From NCBI RefSeq assembly GCF_001571245.1, contig NZ_BCTK01000008.1, forward strand, positions 62,001-126,000: a DNA stretch of 64,000 nt, given 5' to 3'. Of the stretch, positions 1 through 8,348 are shown in pieces. Made by a program: the position numbers and the translations under genes. Below the pieces are notes generated by a model. It was not told the origin of the DNA. It saw only the letters and a program-made list of their open reading frames with translations, and did no database searches. The DNA comes from Achromobacter piechaudii NBRC 102461 (GTDB lineage: Bacteria > Pseudomonadota > Gammaproteobacteria > Burkholderiales > Burkholderiaceae_B). Every line of letters begins with the position of its first letter. Positions within the stretch are counted from its first letter, which is position 1.

Positions 1-543
1 AGCCCCATGGATCCGCCATTGACTGATTCCGTGTTGCGCCTGTTGCAAGCACTTGGCCAGCCTATGGAAGCGCAGATCCTGGGGCCGGCTCTGGTGCGCG
101 AAATCTATTTTCGTATCCTGACCGGGGCACAGGGGCCGGCGATGCGGGCGGCTCTGGCCATGCAGGGCCAGTTCGGCAAAGTGGTCCGGGCATTGCGCCG
201 TATTCACGCCGCGTTCAAGGAAGACCTGACCGTGGATCAGCTGGCGCGGGAAGCCGGCATGAGCGTGCCGGCGTTCCACGTCCATTTCAAAGCCGTTACC
301 AGCACTTCGCCCATGCAGTATCTGAAATCCACGCGCCTACACCATGCGCGGCTGCTGATGGTGCGCAACTCAATAACGGCCGCCGCAGCCAGCGCCGACG
401 TCGGTTATGAAAGCCCATCCCAGTTCAGCAGGGAGTTCAAACGCCTGTTCGGGCGCAGCCCGGTCGAAGAGGTGAACCGGATGCGGGCGGACTTTGCCGT
501 GCCACCGCCCTTTGCCGCCTCGGCGTACGTCTCGTCACACTGA
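1..543 (+). CDS. AraC-family transcriptional regulator, cut by left edge
   Basis: DNA-binding transcription factor. The reading frame is open back to base 1, so the gene begins outside the window; the first visible ATG is at 7 but need not be the true start. The last ~110 residues carry the double helix-turn-helix of AraC proteins: a first helix pair around LTVDQLAREAGMS and a second around ADVGYESPSQFSREFKRLFG, the classic AraC signature. The part before it resembles the AraC_N-type effector domain seen in regulators next to reductases. It converges on azoR. The ligand cannot be told from the sequence. Confidence 0.85.
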   Translation, partial: SPMDPPLTDSVLRLLQALGQPMEAQILGPALVREIYFRILTGAQGPAMRAALAMQGQFGKVVRALRRIHAAFKEDLTVDQLAREAGMSVPAFHVHFKAVTSTSPMQYLKSTRLHHARLLMVRNSITAAAASADVGYESPSQFSREFKRLFGRSPVEEVNRMRADFAVPPPFAASAYVSSH

Positions 544-676
544 AGGTGTCGAAGTTCATTGAAGGTGGAAACTCGACGCCATTCAAATCAGAAGGTTAGC
601 GAGAGTTGGTTCATCCACTTTGGTCGGCGTGGTTCATTGAACCTGACAGGCGATGGTTTTCTTCCCGTCCATGAGG

Positions 677-1294
677 TCACGCGAGCTTCGCTAGTAAGCC
701 TTCGATCGTCGTTTCGGTATTGGCGATTGCGGCCTTTGCCGCATCGGGGCCGAACACCGTGCCTTCGACACGCACCACCTCAACGTCAGTCAGGCCGATG
801 AAACCGAGCAAGTGCAGCAGATAGTTGGTTTGAAAATCGAACGGTGCCCAGACACCTTCCGAGAACACGCCGCCAGCAGCGGTCACGAGATAGACCTTCT
901 TGCCGACCAGCAGTCCTTTCGGGCCGGTATCGCCGTAGCCGAAAGTGACGCCTGGCCAAGTGACATGATCGAACCATGCCTTGAGTTGTGAGGACGGCCC
1001 GAAGTTGATCATGCCCGAACCCAGCACGATCACATCGGCGGCCTTCAATTCATCCACGAGCTCTTGGGCGAGCTTCACGGCCTGGACCTGTTCCGGCGTG
1101 CGCGCTTCAGGCGAAGCGATGCGGCCTTGCATATAGGCGGGCGCGATGTGAGGCGGTGGATTCGCGGCCAGATCGCGCACTATCAGCGAGCCGCCCAAGC
1201 GCTCCTGTATGCCCTCGGCGATATGGGTGGCGAAGCGAGTGGACAGGCTCTCAGCGCCACGCGGGCTGGAAGTGACAAGCAGGGTACGGTTCAT
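677..1294 (-). CDS. azoR: FMN-dependent NADH-azoreductase (AzoR family)
   Basis: Cytosolic flavodoxin-fold quinone/azo reductase of 205 residues, the usual AzoR length. The N-terminal [11 protein letters not shown] loop is the FMN phosphate-binding segment, followed by the family blocks [19 protein letters not shown] and [13 protein letters not shown]. Members reduce quinones and azo dyes by two-electron transfer from NADH, usually as protection against thiol or quinone stress. It is divergent from an HxlR regulator 108 bases away, a standard arrangement in which the regulator controls the reductase. An AGGA sits 5 bases before the ATG. Confidence 0.9.
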   Translation of the reverse strand: MNRTLLVTSSPRGAESLSTRFATHIAEGIQERLGGSLIVRDLAANPPPHIAPAYMQGRIASPEARTPEQVQAVKLAQELVDELKAADVIVLGSGMINFGPSSQLKAWFDHVTWPGVTFGYGDTGPKGLLVGKKVYLVTAAGGVFSEGVWAPFDFQTNYLLHLLGFIGLTDVEVVRVEGTVFGPDAAKAAIANTETTIEGLLAKLA

Positions 1295-1304
1295 AACAAT
1301 CCTA

Positions 1305-1347
1305 GGTATAAAAGGAGAACCAGATTAACTATTTAGCCTAAATTACC
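1305..1347. promoter_or_regulatory. candidate HxlR operator between azoR and hxlR
   Basis: In the divergent promoter region, GGTATAAAAGG (1305-1315) faces CCTAAATTACC (1337-1347). The 11-base arms match at 7 positions (GGTA and AGG ends), and all mismatches are A/T swaps. Centre-to-centre distance is 32 bases, three helical turns. Its place between a reductase and an HxlR gene makes it a plausible binding site, but this is inference from symmetry and context only. Confidence 0.35.
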
Positions 1348-1402
1348 GATTCATACGAAGGATGGTATGGTCACTCCCGTCCCCCCACAAGAAGGCACAC
1401 GC

Positions 1403-1837
1403 ATGTCACTGAGTCACATCGATCCACCTGCCGATATGCCTGCTCCTGACGCGGGTGGCTGCCTGGCGACCCGTAAAATCCTGGATCGCATTGGCGACAA
1501 ATGGACGCTCTACATCGTCGCTACGCTGGCTAAAGGCCCGCATCGCTTCAACGAATTGAAGCGAGGCATCGATGGCATTTCCCAGCGGATGCTGACGCTG
1601 ACCTTGCGCGGACTGGAACGCGACGGACTGATAACGCGAACGATGTATCCGAGCATTCCTCCGCGCGTCGATTACGAACTCACCGAGATGGGACGAACAC
1701 TGTTGAAGCCGGTCATGGCGCTGGTCAACTGGGCGAACGAAAACCAGTTCGCCATTGCGCAGGCGCAAGAACGTTTTGACGAGAAGCCAGAGTCAGATCA
1801 GGTGATGGTTCAGGGCGTTATCTACGTACGTCGATAA
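1403..1837 (+). CDS. HxlR-family winged-helix regulator
   Basis: Small (144 residue) MarR-like winged-helix repressor or activator. The core GGCLATRKILDRIGDKWT followed by FNELKRGIDGISQRMLTLTL is diagnostic of HxlR/HypR/QorR proteins. A single N-terminal Cys (residue 20) lies at the position that senses quinones, aldehydes or disulfide stress in relatives. The start at 1403 is preferred over an in-frame ATG at 1367 because GAAGG lies 7 bases upstream and the homologous region begins soon after. It probably controls the divergent azoR. Confidence 0.85.
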   Translation: MSLSHIDPPADMPAPDAGGCLATRKILDRIGDKWTLYIVATLAKGPHRFNELKRGIDGISQRMLTLTLRGLERDGLITRTMYPSIPPRVDYELTEMGRTLLKPVMALVNWANENQFAIAQAQERFDEKPESDQVMVQGVIYVRR

Positions 1838-2093
1838 GCGAATCTCAGGCGATTCAGGGACGCCGGGCGGGCAGATCCCCGGTCGATCGGGAAGGTTCCC
1901 AATGAATCAAACGTAGTAGCTTGAAAATGCATGCCCCTGACTTGAGATCAACCAAGATTGAATACCGCTCTGGTTAGCTCTCGTCGTTAGGCCGTCCTTG
2001 CGTTGCCTCGGCAGTGCGCGCGTTTCGATCTTTGCGGGGCGAGAACGAACTGCCAGACATGCCGCAACATTCGCTGGGTTCGCAGCCGCCTTT

Positions 2094-2978
2094 TCAGTTT
2101 TTCCCGCAGACTGCAGCAGATGCCAACACAAGCTCGCCCAGTACCTTATCAAGCTCGATATCGCCGTGGGCTATACCATCAACGGGCCCTTCGAATTCGA
2201 TCCAACCTTCGTTGAATCCATCCAGCATGCGCATCCGTGGCAGCGGATATTTCATGCCCTGTGAGCGGAACAATGCGTCCCAAGTCTGCCTGTCGACGAC
2301 CTCGGCGCGGACAGGGCGATCAAGCACGCGAGCGAAAGTCGACGCGAGATCGTTGGGCGATACCCGGCGCGGGCCTTCGAGTTCGACAATGCGTACGCCG
2401 TCCCACGTCTGTTGGAGAAGTTCGGCCGCCATGCGTCCGACGTCTGCGGTAGCAACCATCGGCACGGGCTTGTCGAGCGGCAGCAGGTAACTGGCGATCG
2501 CGCCATCGTCGCGCGCGGACGCGACGTCCCATGCCGCGTTTTCCATGAACCAGGCCGGCCGCAGGAATGTCACCGGCATTGGCATCTTGCGTAGTGCCTG
2601 CTCCATCAACGTGCGCTGAGTGAGCAAATTGCTTTCCTGCGCTTGGGCTCCGATCGTCGACAGGCAAACCACCTTTTCGGGCCTTGCCTTCTCAATCGCC
2701 TTCGACACGGCGTCGATCACCGCCTGCGCCTCGGGAAATCCAGGCTCCGGATCGAACTCCGAAGGGGGCAGGATAAATGCACCTTTTGCGCCTTCGAACG
2801 CGGCGGTGAGCGACGCAGCGTCTTCCATGCGAGCTATCGCGATTTCACAGCCGAGCTCTGCCCACGGACCTGCTCGTGCTACGTCGCGCAATACGGCACG
2901 CACCGGTTGACCTGCCGCGAGAAGTCGGCTGGCAACCGCGCCGCCGACCTTGCCCGTGATTCCTGTAATCGCAAACAT
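2094..2978 (-). CDS. NmrA-family NAD(P)-binding protein
   Basis: Atypical short-chain dehydrogenase of 294 residues. The N-terminus has the Rossmann motif TGITGKVGG (GxxGxxG). Later blocks (FLRPAWFMEN, VATADVGRMAAELL) are typical of NmrA/HSCARG and NAD(P)H-azoreductase-like proteins, which either sense NADP redox state or reduce quinones. A strong AAGGAGA sits about 8 bases before the ATG. It is divergent from a LysR regulator at 3342 across a 363-base gap, suggesting the pair forms a regulated unit. The substrate is not evident. Confidence 0.8.
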   Translation of the reverse strand: MFAITGITGKVGGAVASRLLAAGQPVRAVLRDVARAGPWAELGCEIAIARMEDAASLTAAFEGAKGAFILPPSEFDPEPGFPEAQAVIDAVSKAIEKARPEKVVCLSTIGAQAQESNLLTQRTLMEQALRKMPMPVTFLRPAWFMENAAWDVASARDDGAIASYLLPLDKPVPMVATADVGRMAAELLQQTWDGVRIVELEGPRRVSPNDLASTFARVLDRPVRAEVVDRQTWDALFRSQGMKYPLPRMRMLDGFNEGWIEFEGPVDGIAHGDIELDKVLGELVLASAAVCGKN

Positions 2979-3341
2979 TGCTCGTTCTCCTTACATGGGT
3001 AAATAAAGTGGCGCCGCACCAAAGCAGTGGCCGCCATGCGATCAAGCGCATTGCAGATCGTCGTAAAGCGCTCGCTCGAACTGACCGTAGAGATTCACCA
3101 CGCGGGCATCGTAGAAAGGCAGCATCTGTGTAAAAGGCGACCCTGCGACGCACTTGACGGGATCCATTCTGCTGAAGTGCCGATAAAAACAAAATGGCAG
3201 GGATAGCATTAAATAAGTGACACTAAATCACTAATTAGGCATGCTTGAAATCTGCGTGCGTCATGGCCGTCCGGTGCGATGATGCTGTGCTGACCTCAAG
3301 TCGAACACTTGTGATTCTTCATCCGTAGTACGAGCTCAACC
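2979..3341. promoter_or_regulatory. divergent NmrA/LysR intergenic region with inverted repeat
   Basis: No gene is supported in this 363-base stretch. It contains an inverted repeat TAAGTGA (3214-3220) / TCACTAA (3228-3234), six of seven positions paired across a 7-base spacer, lying in an AT-rich patch. That spacing suits a LysR-type T-N11-A site. It lies 108 bases upstream of the LysR start and 236 from the NmrA-like start. Operator function is inferred. Confidence 0.35.
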
Positions 3342-4274
3342 ATGAAATACAGTAGCGAGAAGCTGTCCGGCGGCATCGGCGTGTTCGCCGCGGTAGTCGA
3401 TGCAAAGACATTTGCTGCCGCCTCGGAAGTGCTAGGAATGTCGCCACCAGGCGTCAGCCGGGCGATTGCGAGGCTGGAAGAGAAATTGAAGATCCGGCTC
3501 TTCAACCGAACGACACGCTCCGTCTCCCTGACAGAAGAAGGCCGCCGATTCTACGAGCAGGTCATGCCCCACCTTGCAGGGCTGGAGGAAGCAGCCGCTG
3601 CCGCTGCCGGAGGGGCGTCGGCGGTGCGCGGCAAGCTCAGAGTCAATCTGGATCCCGTTTTCTACCGGATCATTCTGGGGCAGCGGCTCAATGAGTTCAT
3701 GGACGCGCACCCGGAGCTTGAAATCGAGTTCATCGCGCGAGACAGTCTGGGTGACCTCGTCATGGACGGCTTCGACCTGGCGCTACGGTTCGGCGAGCCC
3801 AAGACATCCACCCTGATCGCGCGAAAACTGCTGGATAGCGGCATCGTGACGGTCGCCGCGCCGTCGTATATCGCCCGTTGGGGACGCCCCGCCAAACCGG
3901 AAGAGCTTGAAAGCGGCAACCACAGATGTCTTGAATTTCGTAATCCGGAGACCGGCAAACCGTTTCCCTGGGAATTTCATCGCAGGCGAAAACGCATTCT
4001 GGTCGACACCCAAGGTCGTCTCACGGTCAACGATCCCAGCGCGCTTCTCAATGCCTGCCTCGCCGGCTTTGGGGTTGCACAGATGCTGGTTCTTGGCGCC
4101 GAGCATCTTATTGCCGAAGGGCGATTGGTCAATCTGTTTCCGGAATGGACAGACGAGCGATATCCCTTTTATGCCTACTACCCATCGCGGCATCACATGC
4201 CGGCAAAGACCAGGGCTTTCCTGGACTTTGTTATCGCGCTGACCAGTCAGAAAAAGCGCGTCGGCACGAGCTAG
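3342..4274 (+). CDS. LysR-family transcriptional regulator
   Basis: Standard 310-residue LTTR. The N-terminal winged helix-turn-helix (about residues 8-66) contains AASEVLGMSPPGVSRAIARL and LFNRTTRSVSLTEEG. The C-terminal periplasmic-binding-protein-like effector domain ends with AFLDFVIALT, typical of the CrgA/DmlR subgroup. It is divergent from the NmrA-like reductase gene and is likely its regulator. Downstream lies a decayed oxidase fragment in the same direction. Confidence 0.9.
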   Translation: MKYSSEKLSGGIGVFAAVVDAKTFAAASEVLGMSPPGVSRAIARLEEKLKIRLFNRTTRSVSLTEEGRRFYEQVMPHLAGLEEAAAAAAGGASAVRGKLRVNLDPVFYRIILGQRLNEFMDAHPELEIEFIARDSLGDLVMDGFDLALRFGEPKTSTLIARKLLDSGIVTVAAPSYIARWGRPAKPEELESGNHRCLEFRNPETGKPFPWEFHRRRKRILVDTQGRLTVNDPSALLNACLAGFGVAQMLVLGAEHLIAEGRLVNLFPEWTDERYPFYAYYPSRHHMPAKTRAFLDFVIALTSQKKRVGTS

Positions 4275-4444
4275 TTGCAGCGAGTTGGCAAGGCGAGGTA
4301 ACTCGGCCAGCTAACTGGTATAAGCGGTCTTGCACGTTCAGGTCACGAAAGTCAGTCGTTGGCCGGGAGCAGTCGTTGACCAAGGAACCAACTCGCCCCC
4401 CTACCGTCGCCGATATTTCTACGCGAACGGCTCCTATGCAGTGA

Positions 4445-5041
4445 GAAACGTCTCTCGACCAATGCCGCCAACCCGCAGTCGACGCGCCATGGAGCGTGCT
4501 GATCCAGGCCAGCGGGCTGGCCGGCATGGATCCGCAGGTGGCGCTGGAAAGCGCGCTGGAACAGGCGTTGGAGGCAGGCTCGATCAGCGATTGCGCGGTG
4601 GCGACCAGCTTGTCCGACGCGCAGAAATTCTGGCGGCTGCGAGAGTGCATTCCGGAACTGTTGACGGAACTCAAGTCCACGGTGAATTTCGACTGTGGCC
4701 TGCCCTGGACTGAAATGTCGGGCTTCGTGACCGAGGCCGAGGCCGCGCTGAAACAGAAATACCCGGATGCGACGCACTTGTTCCTGGGACATCTGGGCGA
4801 CAACAACGTCCACATCCTGACCGGGCCGCACGACGCAGGCGAATGGCTGGGCGTGGAAGAGCTCGTGTACAGCGCGTTGCGCGGCCGGCAAGGAACCATC
4901 AGCGCTGAACACGGCATCGGCTTCCTGAAAAAGCCATTCCTGGGCTACACCCGCAGCGACGGTGAAATCGCATTGTTGAAGCGCATCAAACGTGCGCTGG
5001 ATCCGAACAACACGCTGAACCCCGGTCGTATCGTCGATTGA
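4445..5041 (+). pseudogene. 3' fragment of a GlcD/D2HGDH-type FAD-linked oxidase
   Basis: About 185 residues of the C-terminal FAD-oxidase_C domain remain, from PWSVLIQASG (about 4487) to the end NNTLNPGRIVD. Family hallmarks GHLGDNNVH and EHGIG are intact. Full-length relatives have about 460-490 residues, so the FAD-binding N-terminal half is missing. An in-frame stop lies at 4442-4444 and upstream similarity fades in another frame. A GTG at 4496 could initiate, but no good ribosome site precedes it. Relatives oxidise D-2-hydroxy acids. Read as a deletion remnant. Confidence 0.7.
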
Positions 5042-5237
5042 CCGTGGGTGGGCTGGGTGCGATCTGGGCAATGCGCGACGCCTTGACTGTGGCTGGCAGA
5101 GAGAAGCGCGTGATGGGTGGCTCAGCCAGATTTTGGCGCTGGGCGTAACGCTCCTGCCGGAGTGAAATTGCTCTATTGTCGGCGCAGGGAACGCTCCATA
5201 TGATTCGCCAATGCGGTCAATTGCAAGGAGTCTGGCT

Positions 5238-6167
5238 ATGGACCGGTTTTCTTTCGCAACAGTCACATGCGCATTGGCGACCGCTCTGTCGCCGATTAGC
5301 GCGACCTCTGCTGACTGCGCTGGAAACGCCGTATCTGGCCTGGGTGGGGTGAGCCGCGCCTGGGTAATGTCGGATGGAGGAATCGCCGCGTTCGCGAAAA
5401 TGAACATCAACATTGACGGCTACAACCGTGCGTATCATCCGCAAAACGCTGCGGGAGGAGCACTAATTCACTTGTGCAACGCCGGAAAGGTTTATTTGGC
5501 TGATGGAACTTCGTATCACGGTTCCGAGAGCAACAGCACCTGCACGGGGCGCTTCATGTCGGATGTGGCACGTATCGGCGCTGCGGGCTGGAAAGATCCT
5601 TCAATCGGTGCAGTCAACTGGTACGGAATCTTGGGAACCGAGTCGGTGAGAGTGGCTGGACGCACCGTGACCTCTGTTGTGCCCGTCGTTCAAACCGATG
5701 GATCCGGGTTCTATGTCTCGCCGACAGCGCTCGCTGATTTCGCCATCACCGACAAGGCCAATCAGTCGCGCTATGTCAATGCTTTGCGCGTCCCGGCAGC
5801 GGTGGTGCCTGAGAGTGTGCTGTCCCGTGGCATCACGATGGGAGGCTTCGGCGTTGCCTATGACCCGGACAAAAAGATTGCGGTTCCATTCGTAATCGGA
5901 GATGCGGGCCCCCGGATAGGCGAAGGTAGCGTTGCGCTCGCGCGCTTGGTGGCCGGGCACCCCCTCAAGGATGAAATCTCCAGGAACGAGCGCTTCGTAG
6001 GCCAGGTCGACAGACCGAACATTCTTTGGATCTTCTTCAAAACGCCCAGCGAGAAGTACGACAGTAAGAACGAAGCAGCGACGATTGCGAAAGCGAATGC
6101 AGCCTTTAGTGCATGGGGCGGCAACGAGCGCCTCACTGCTTGCGCAAGGGCGGTTCCTCGCAATTGA
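5238..6167 (+). CDS. secreted protein with GH75 chitosanase-like core
   Basis: 309 residues with a Sec signal (MDRFSFATVTCALATALSPISATSA). The ATG at 5238 is chosen over 5211 because AAGGAG lies 7 bases before it and the signal peptide then starts cleanly. The segment VIGDAGPRIGEGS (D222, E229) resembles the GDxGPxxGEgS catalytic stretch of fungal-type chitosanases (glycoside hydrolase family 75), and the preceding FGVAYDPDKKIAVPF fits the strand that leads to it. Exported role on a polysaccharide is inferred. Without a search the family call stays provisional; the fallback is an uncharacterised exported protein. Confidence 0.55.
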   Translation: MDRFSFATVTCALATALSPISATSADCAGNAVSGLGGVSRAWVMSDGGIAAFAKMNINIDGYNRAYHPQNAAGGALIHLCNAGKVYLADGTSYHGSESNSTCTGRFMSDVARIGAAGWKDPSIGAVNWYGILGTESVRVAGRTVTSVVPVVQTDGSGFYVSPTALADFAITDKANQSRYVNALRVPAAVVPESVLSRGITMGGFGVAYDPDKKIAVPFVIGDAGPRIGEGSVALARLVAGHPLKDEISRNERFVGQVDRPNILWIFFKTPSEKYDSKNEAATIAKANAAFSAWGGNERLTACARAVPRN

Positions 6168-6330
6168 ACGAGGGTCTCCGGTGCTCTCACCACGCGCTTC
6201 AGTTGCGCGAAAGGCAGCCATGCTGCACGTGGGTCACCTGAAACTGCACCACAGAACCTCAGCCGCAGCGCTTGGCAAGCCCTTTCCTCCCCGCGTTACT
6301 ATCGCGAAACCACAAGCCGCAAGGAAGGGA

Positions 6331-7068
6331 ATGAACCAGAAGCCGCGCACAACCGAACGCCGCCAGATTCCGCGCAAGGCCTGGGCCTTGGGTCTGGCCA
6401 TCGCCGCAGTCGCCGGGTTTTATGCCTGGAAGGCGTCCCCGCTGGGTCCAGGCCTGACCGAAAGCAAGATACATAAGATCCTGGTCGACGCCATGGCGAC
6501 GCCCACCAATGCGCCCGACAGCGCCTGCGTCAACGTGGTGGGTGTGCGGCCCTTGCCGACCGATGTCTACACCGCCTTCCTGGAAGATCAGGACAAGATC
6601 GTGCAAGGGCTGATCAAACACCAGCTCATCACGGTCAAGCGCGTCAGCGCCGACGGCGACGGATCACCGCCAAAACCCAATGAGAAACCCGAGGACGCCT
6701 CCAGCCACATGGCGCTGACCGAAAAAGGCCGCGCGTACTACACGGACGGCGAGGCACGCATCGGTTCGGATCTGGTCTATACCGCGAAGTTCTGCGCCCC
6801 TGGCTTGCAGGTCGGCAAGATCCTCGACTACTCCAAGCCGGGCAAGAATCCATTCGACGACAACCCCAACGAGGTCACTGCGGTGAAGTTCGAATGGCGG
6901 CTGGATCGCGCCACCGCGGATTGGGCGGCGGACCCCGTCTTCTATCCCCAGATAAGCGGCTTTCCCTCGAAGGATCAGCCGGACGAGTGGCACACCCGGC
7001 ACATCATGCTGGAACGGAAAGACGGCGTGTGGGGGCTGGGGGACCGGCCGTATACGATCCGCTGGTAA
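6331..7068 (+). CDS. membrane-anchored protein of unknown function
   Basis: 245 residues. The start at 6331 has a purine-rich AAGGAAGGGA directly upstream; the frame is open further upstream but that part overlaps the previous gene and is not protein-like. One membrane segment (AWALGLAIAAVAGFYAW, about residues 18-35) anchors a mostly soluble domain with MALTEKGRAYYTDGEARIG and GVWGLGDRPYTIRW near the end. I do not recognise the family. It follows the GH75-like gene by 163 bases with no evidence of coupling. Confidence 0.65.
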   Translation: MNQKPRTTERRQIPRKAWALGLAIAAVAGFYAWKASPLGPGLTESKIHKILVDAMATPTNAPDSACVNVVGVRPLPTDVYTAFLEDQDKIVQGLIKHQLITVKRVSADGDGSPPKPNEKPEDASSHMALTEKGRAYYTDGEARIGSDLVYTAKFCAPGLQVGKILDYSKPGKNPFDDNPNEVTAVKFEWRLDRATADWAADPVFYPQISGFPSKDQPDEWHTRHIMLERKDGVWGLGDRPYTIRW

Positions 7069-7189
7069 GCAGGCTGGCGCTGGCGAATGCGGGCGCTTAA
7101 AGCCCGAAGGGGTCATGCCCGTTCACGAGTCCATCGTTCGCCAGAGCGCCCACATGCTCAACATCACCAGCGCTGCTCGCCCACCTACC

Positions 7190-7633
7190 TCAATGCACCT
7201 GATCCGACCCTGCCGGCTGCAAATGCCCCAGGCCATTCCAATCCGGGTCTTTGAACACGCTCAGCTTGACCGGATAAACCGGATGTCCCGCCAGGCAAGC
7301 ATTGAACGCATCCAGAAACCCATCCACGTCATGGGTGTAGAAGCGCCATTCCTTCTGATGATTGCCCGTCAGGCAAGCCACTTGTACGCCGACGTCAGAA
7401 TTCTCGAAGCCCTTCTCAATAGCCTCTTCGAACGCATTGGTAAGCTGCTTGTCTTCTTCATTGGGCATGCCGGACTCTATGCCTTCATAGGCCCAGGTAA
7501 TGATGATCAGGTTGTCATTGGCCTGTCGATCCGCCACAGGCGGCAGCCCGGTACGAAAACGCACGATGACGGACAAATCGTTGATGCGGGCTTCGCCCAC
7601 TGCCCACATATCACCGGGAAAAATACTGCTCAT
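7190..7633 (-). CDS. DUF695-like cytosolic protein
   Basis: 147 residues, acidic, no signal or membrane segment. The pattern LIIITWAYEG ... EDKQLTNAFEEAIEK ... VACLTGNHQKEWRFYTHD resembles the DUF695 family, whose members often stand alone or beside RraB-like domains. AGGAAG lies 7 bases before the ATG at 7633. Function is unknown. It is convergent with the membrane-anchored protein gene ending at 7068 and upstream-adjacent on the same strand to a cytochrome c gene. Confidence 0.65.
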   Translation of the reverse strand: MSSIFPGDMWAVGEARINDLSVIVRFRTGLPPVADRQANDNLIIITWAYEGIESGMPNEEDKQLTNAFEEAIEKGFENSDVGVQVACLTGNHQKEWRFYTHDVDGFLDAFNACLAGHPVYPVKLSVFKDPDWNGLGHLQPAGSDQVH

Positions 7634-7735
7634 TGCATGACTTCCTATTCAGAACCGAACCGAGGAGTTCGGCATTTACCATTGAGATGACCGCGCCGTT
7701 CGCAGCCGGGCTGCCCATCGATCAATCCCGCACCC

Positions 7736-8119
7736 TTAACGACTCTTCGTGATCACTGCGCTCATGTACGTATTCAGATCCCGAAAATCCTGAACCGTCC
7801 ACGTATGCGGCGCCAGCTTCACGCCATTCTCCCGCAAAGTTCGGGGAATCAGATCGCCATTGGGACGCAGGATCACGGACGAGACGATGACGCCGGGATA
7901 ATCGTTGAGCCGCTTCTTGAAGGCGGCGGTAGTCAGGTCGGGGGTAGGAGGGTTGCTTTTCTTAGCCAAGGGCCCCGTCGCTTTGAGATCCGCCCCATGG
8001 CACATCGCGCAGCGTTGCGTGTAGAGGTTCTTCCCGTTGACGTTTTGCGCGAAGGATAGCGACGCGTGCGTCAGCGCCACGAATCCCAGCGCAGCGACGC
8101 ATGATGCTCGTACTTTCAT
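7736..8119 (-). CDS. periplasmic c-type cytochrome, small class I-like
   Basis: 127 residues with a Sec signal ending near SLSFAQ and one haem-binding CAMCH (C37, C40, H41). The start at 8119 is preferred to 8137 because AGAAGG lies 4-5 bases upstream and the signal peptide starts there. The usual distal Met in an MPxF context is not apparent: the C-terminal half has IPRTLRENGVKLAPHTW and the only downstream Met is in LNTYMSAV, so the sixth ligand is uncertain. No oxidoreductase partner is next to it, so the electron partner is unknown. Confidence 0.8.
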   Translation of the reverse strand: MKVRASCVAALGFVALTHASLSFAQNVNGKNLYTQRCAMCHGADLKATGPLAKKSNPPTPDLTTAAFKKRLNDYPGVIVSSVILRPNGDLIPRTLRENGVKLAPHTWTVQDFRDLNTYMSAVITKSR

Positions 8120-8295
8120 TTGGCCTTCTTGTATCAATCAGATCATTATCGACAGCAGAATCGGACGGCGACGCGCCGGGTATCGGGATCGACGGCATGC
8201 TCGGCTTCAATAATGTCTGCCTCGCCCGCGAACGGTGATCACTGCCGCGCGCATTATGGCAGAGCGCGCGGCGCCACCGCCATCATGCCGCCCGC

Positions 8296-8325
8296 AAAAA
8301 GATCGACCGCCGAATGGCGGTCGAT
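8296..8325 (-). terminator. intrinsic terminator of the glycosyltransferase pair
   Basis: A perfect 10-base stem (8302-8311 with 8316-8325, loop GAAT) is followed on the minus strand by CTTTTTG (8296-8300). It lies 24 bases past the stop of the glycosyltransferase-hydrolase gene ending at 8349 and fits a Rho-independent terminator. Confidence 0.8.
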
Positions 8326-8348
8326 TTGCTATTCAACACCCTGCGCCA

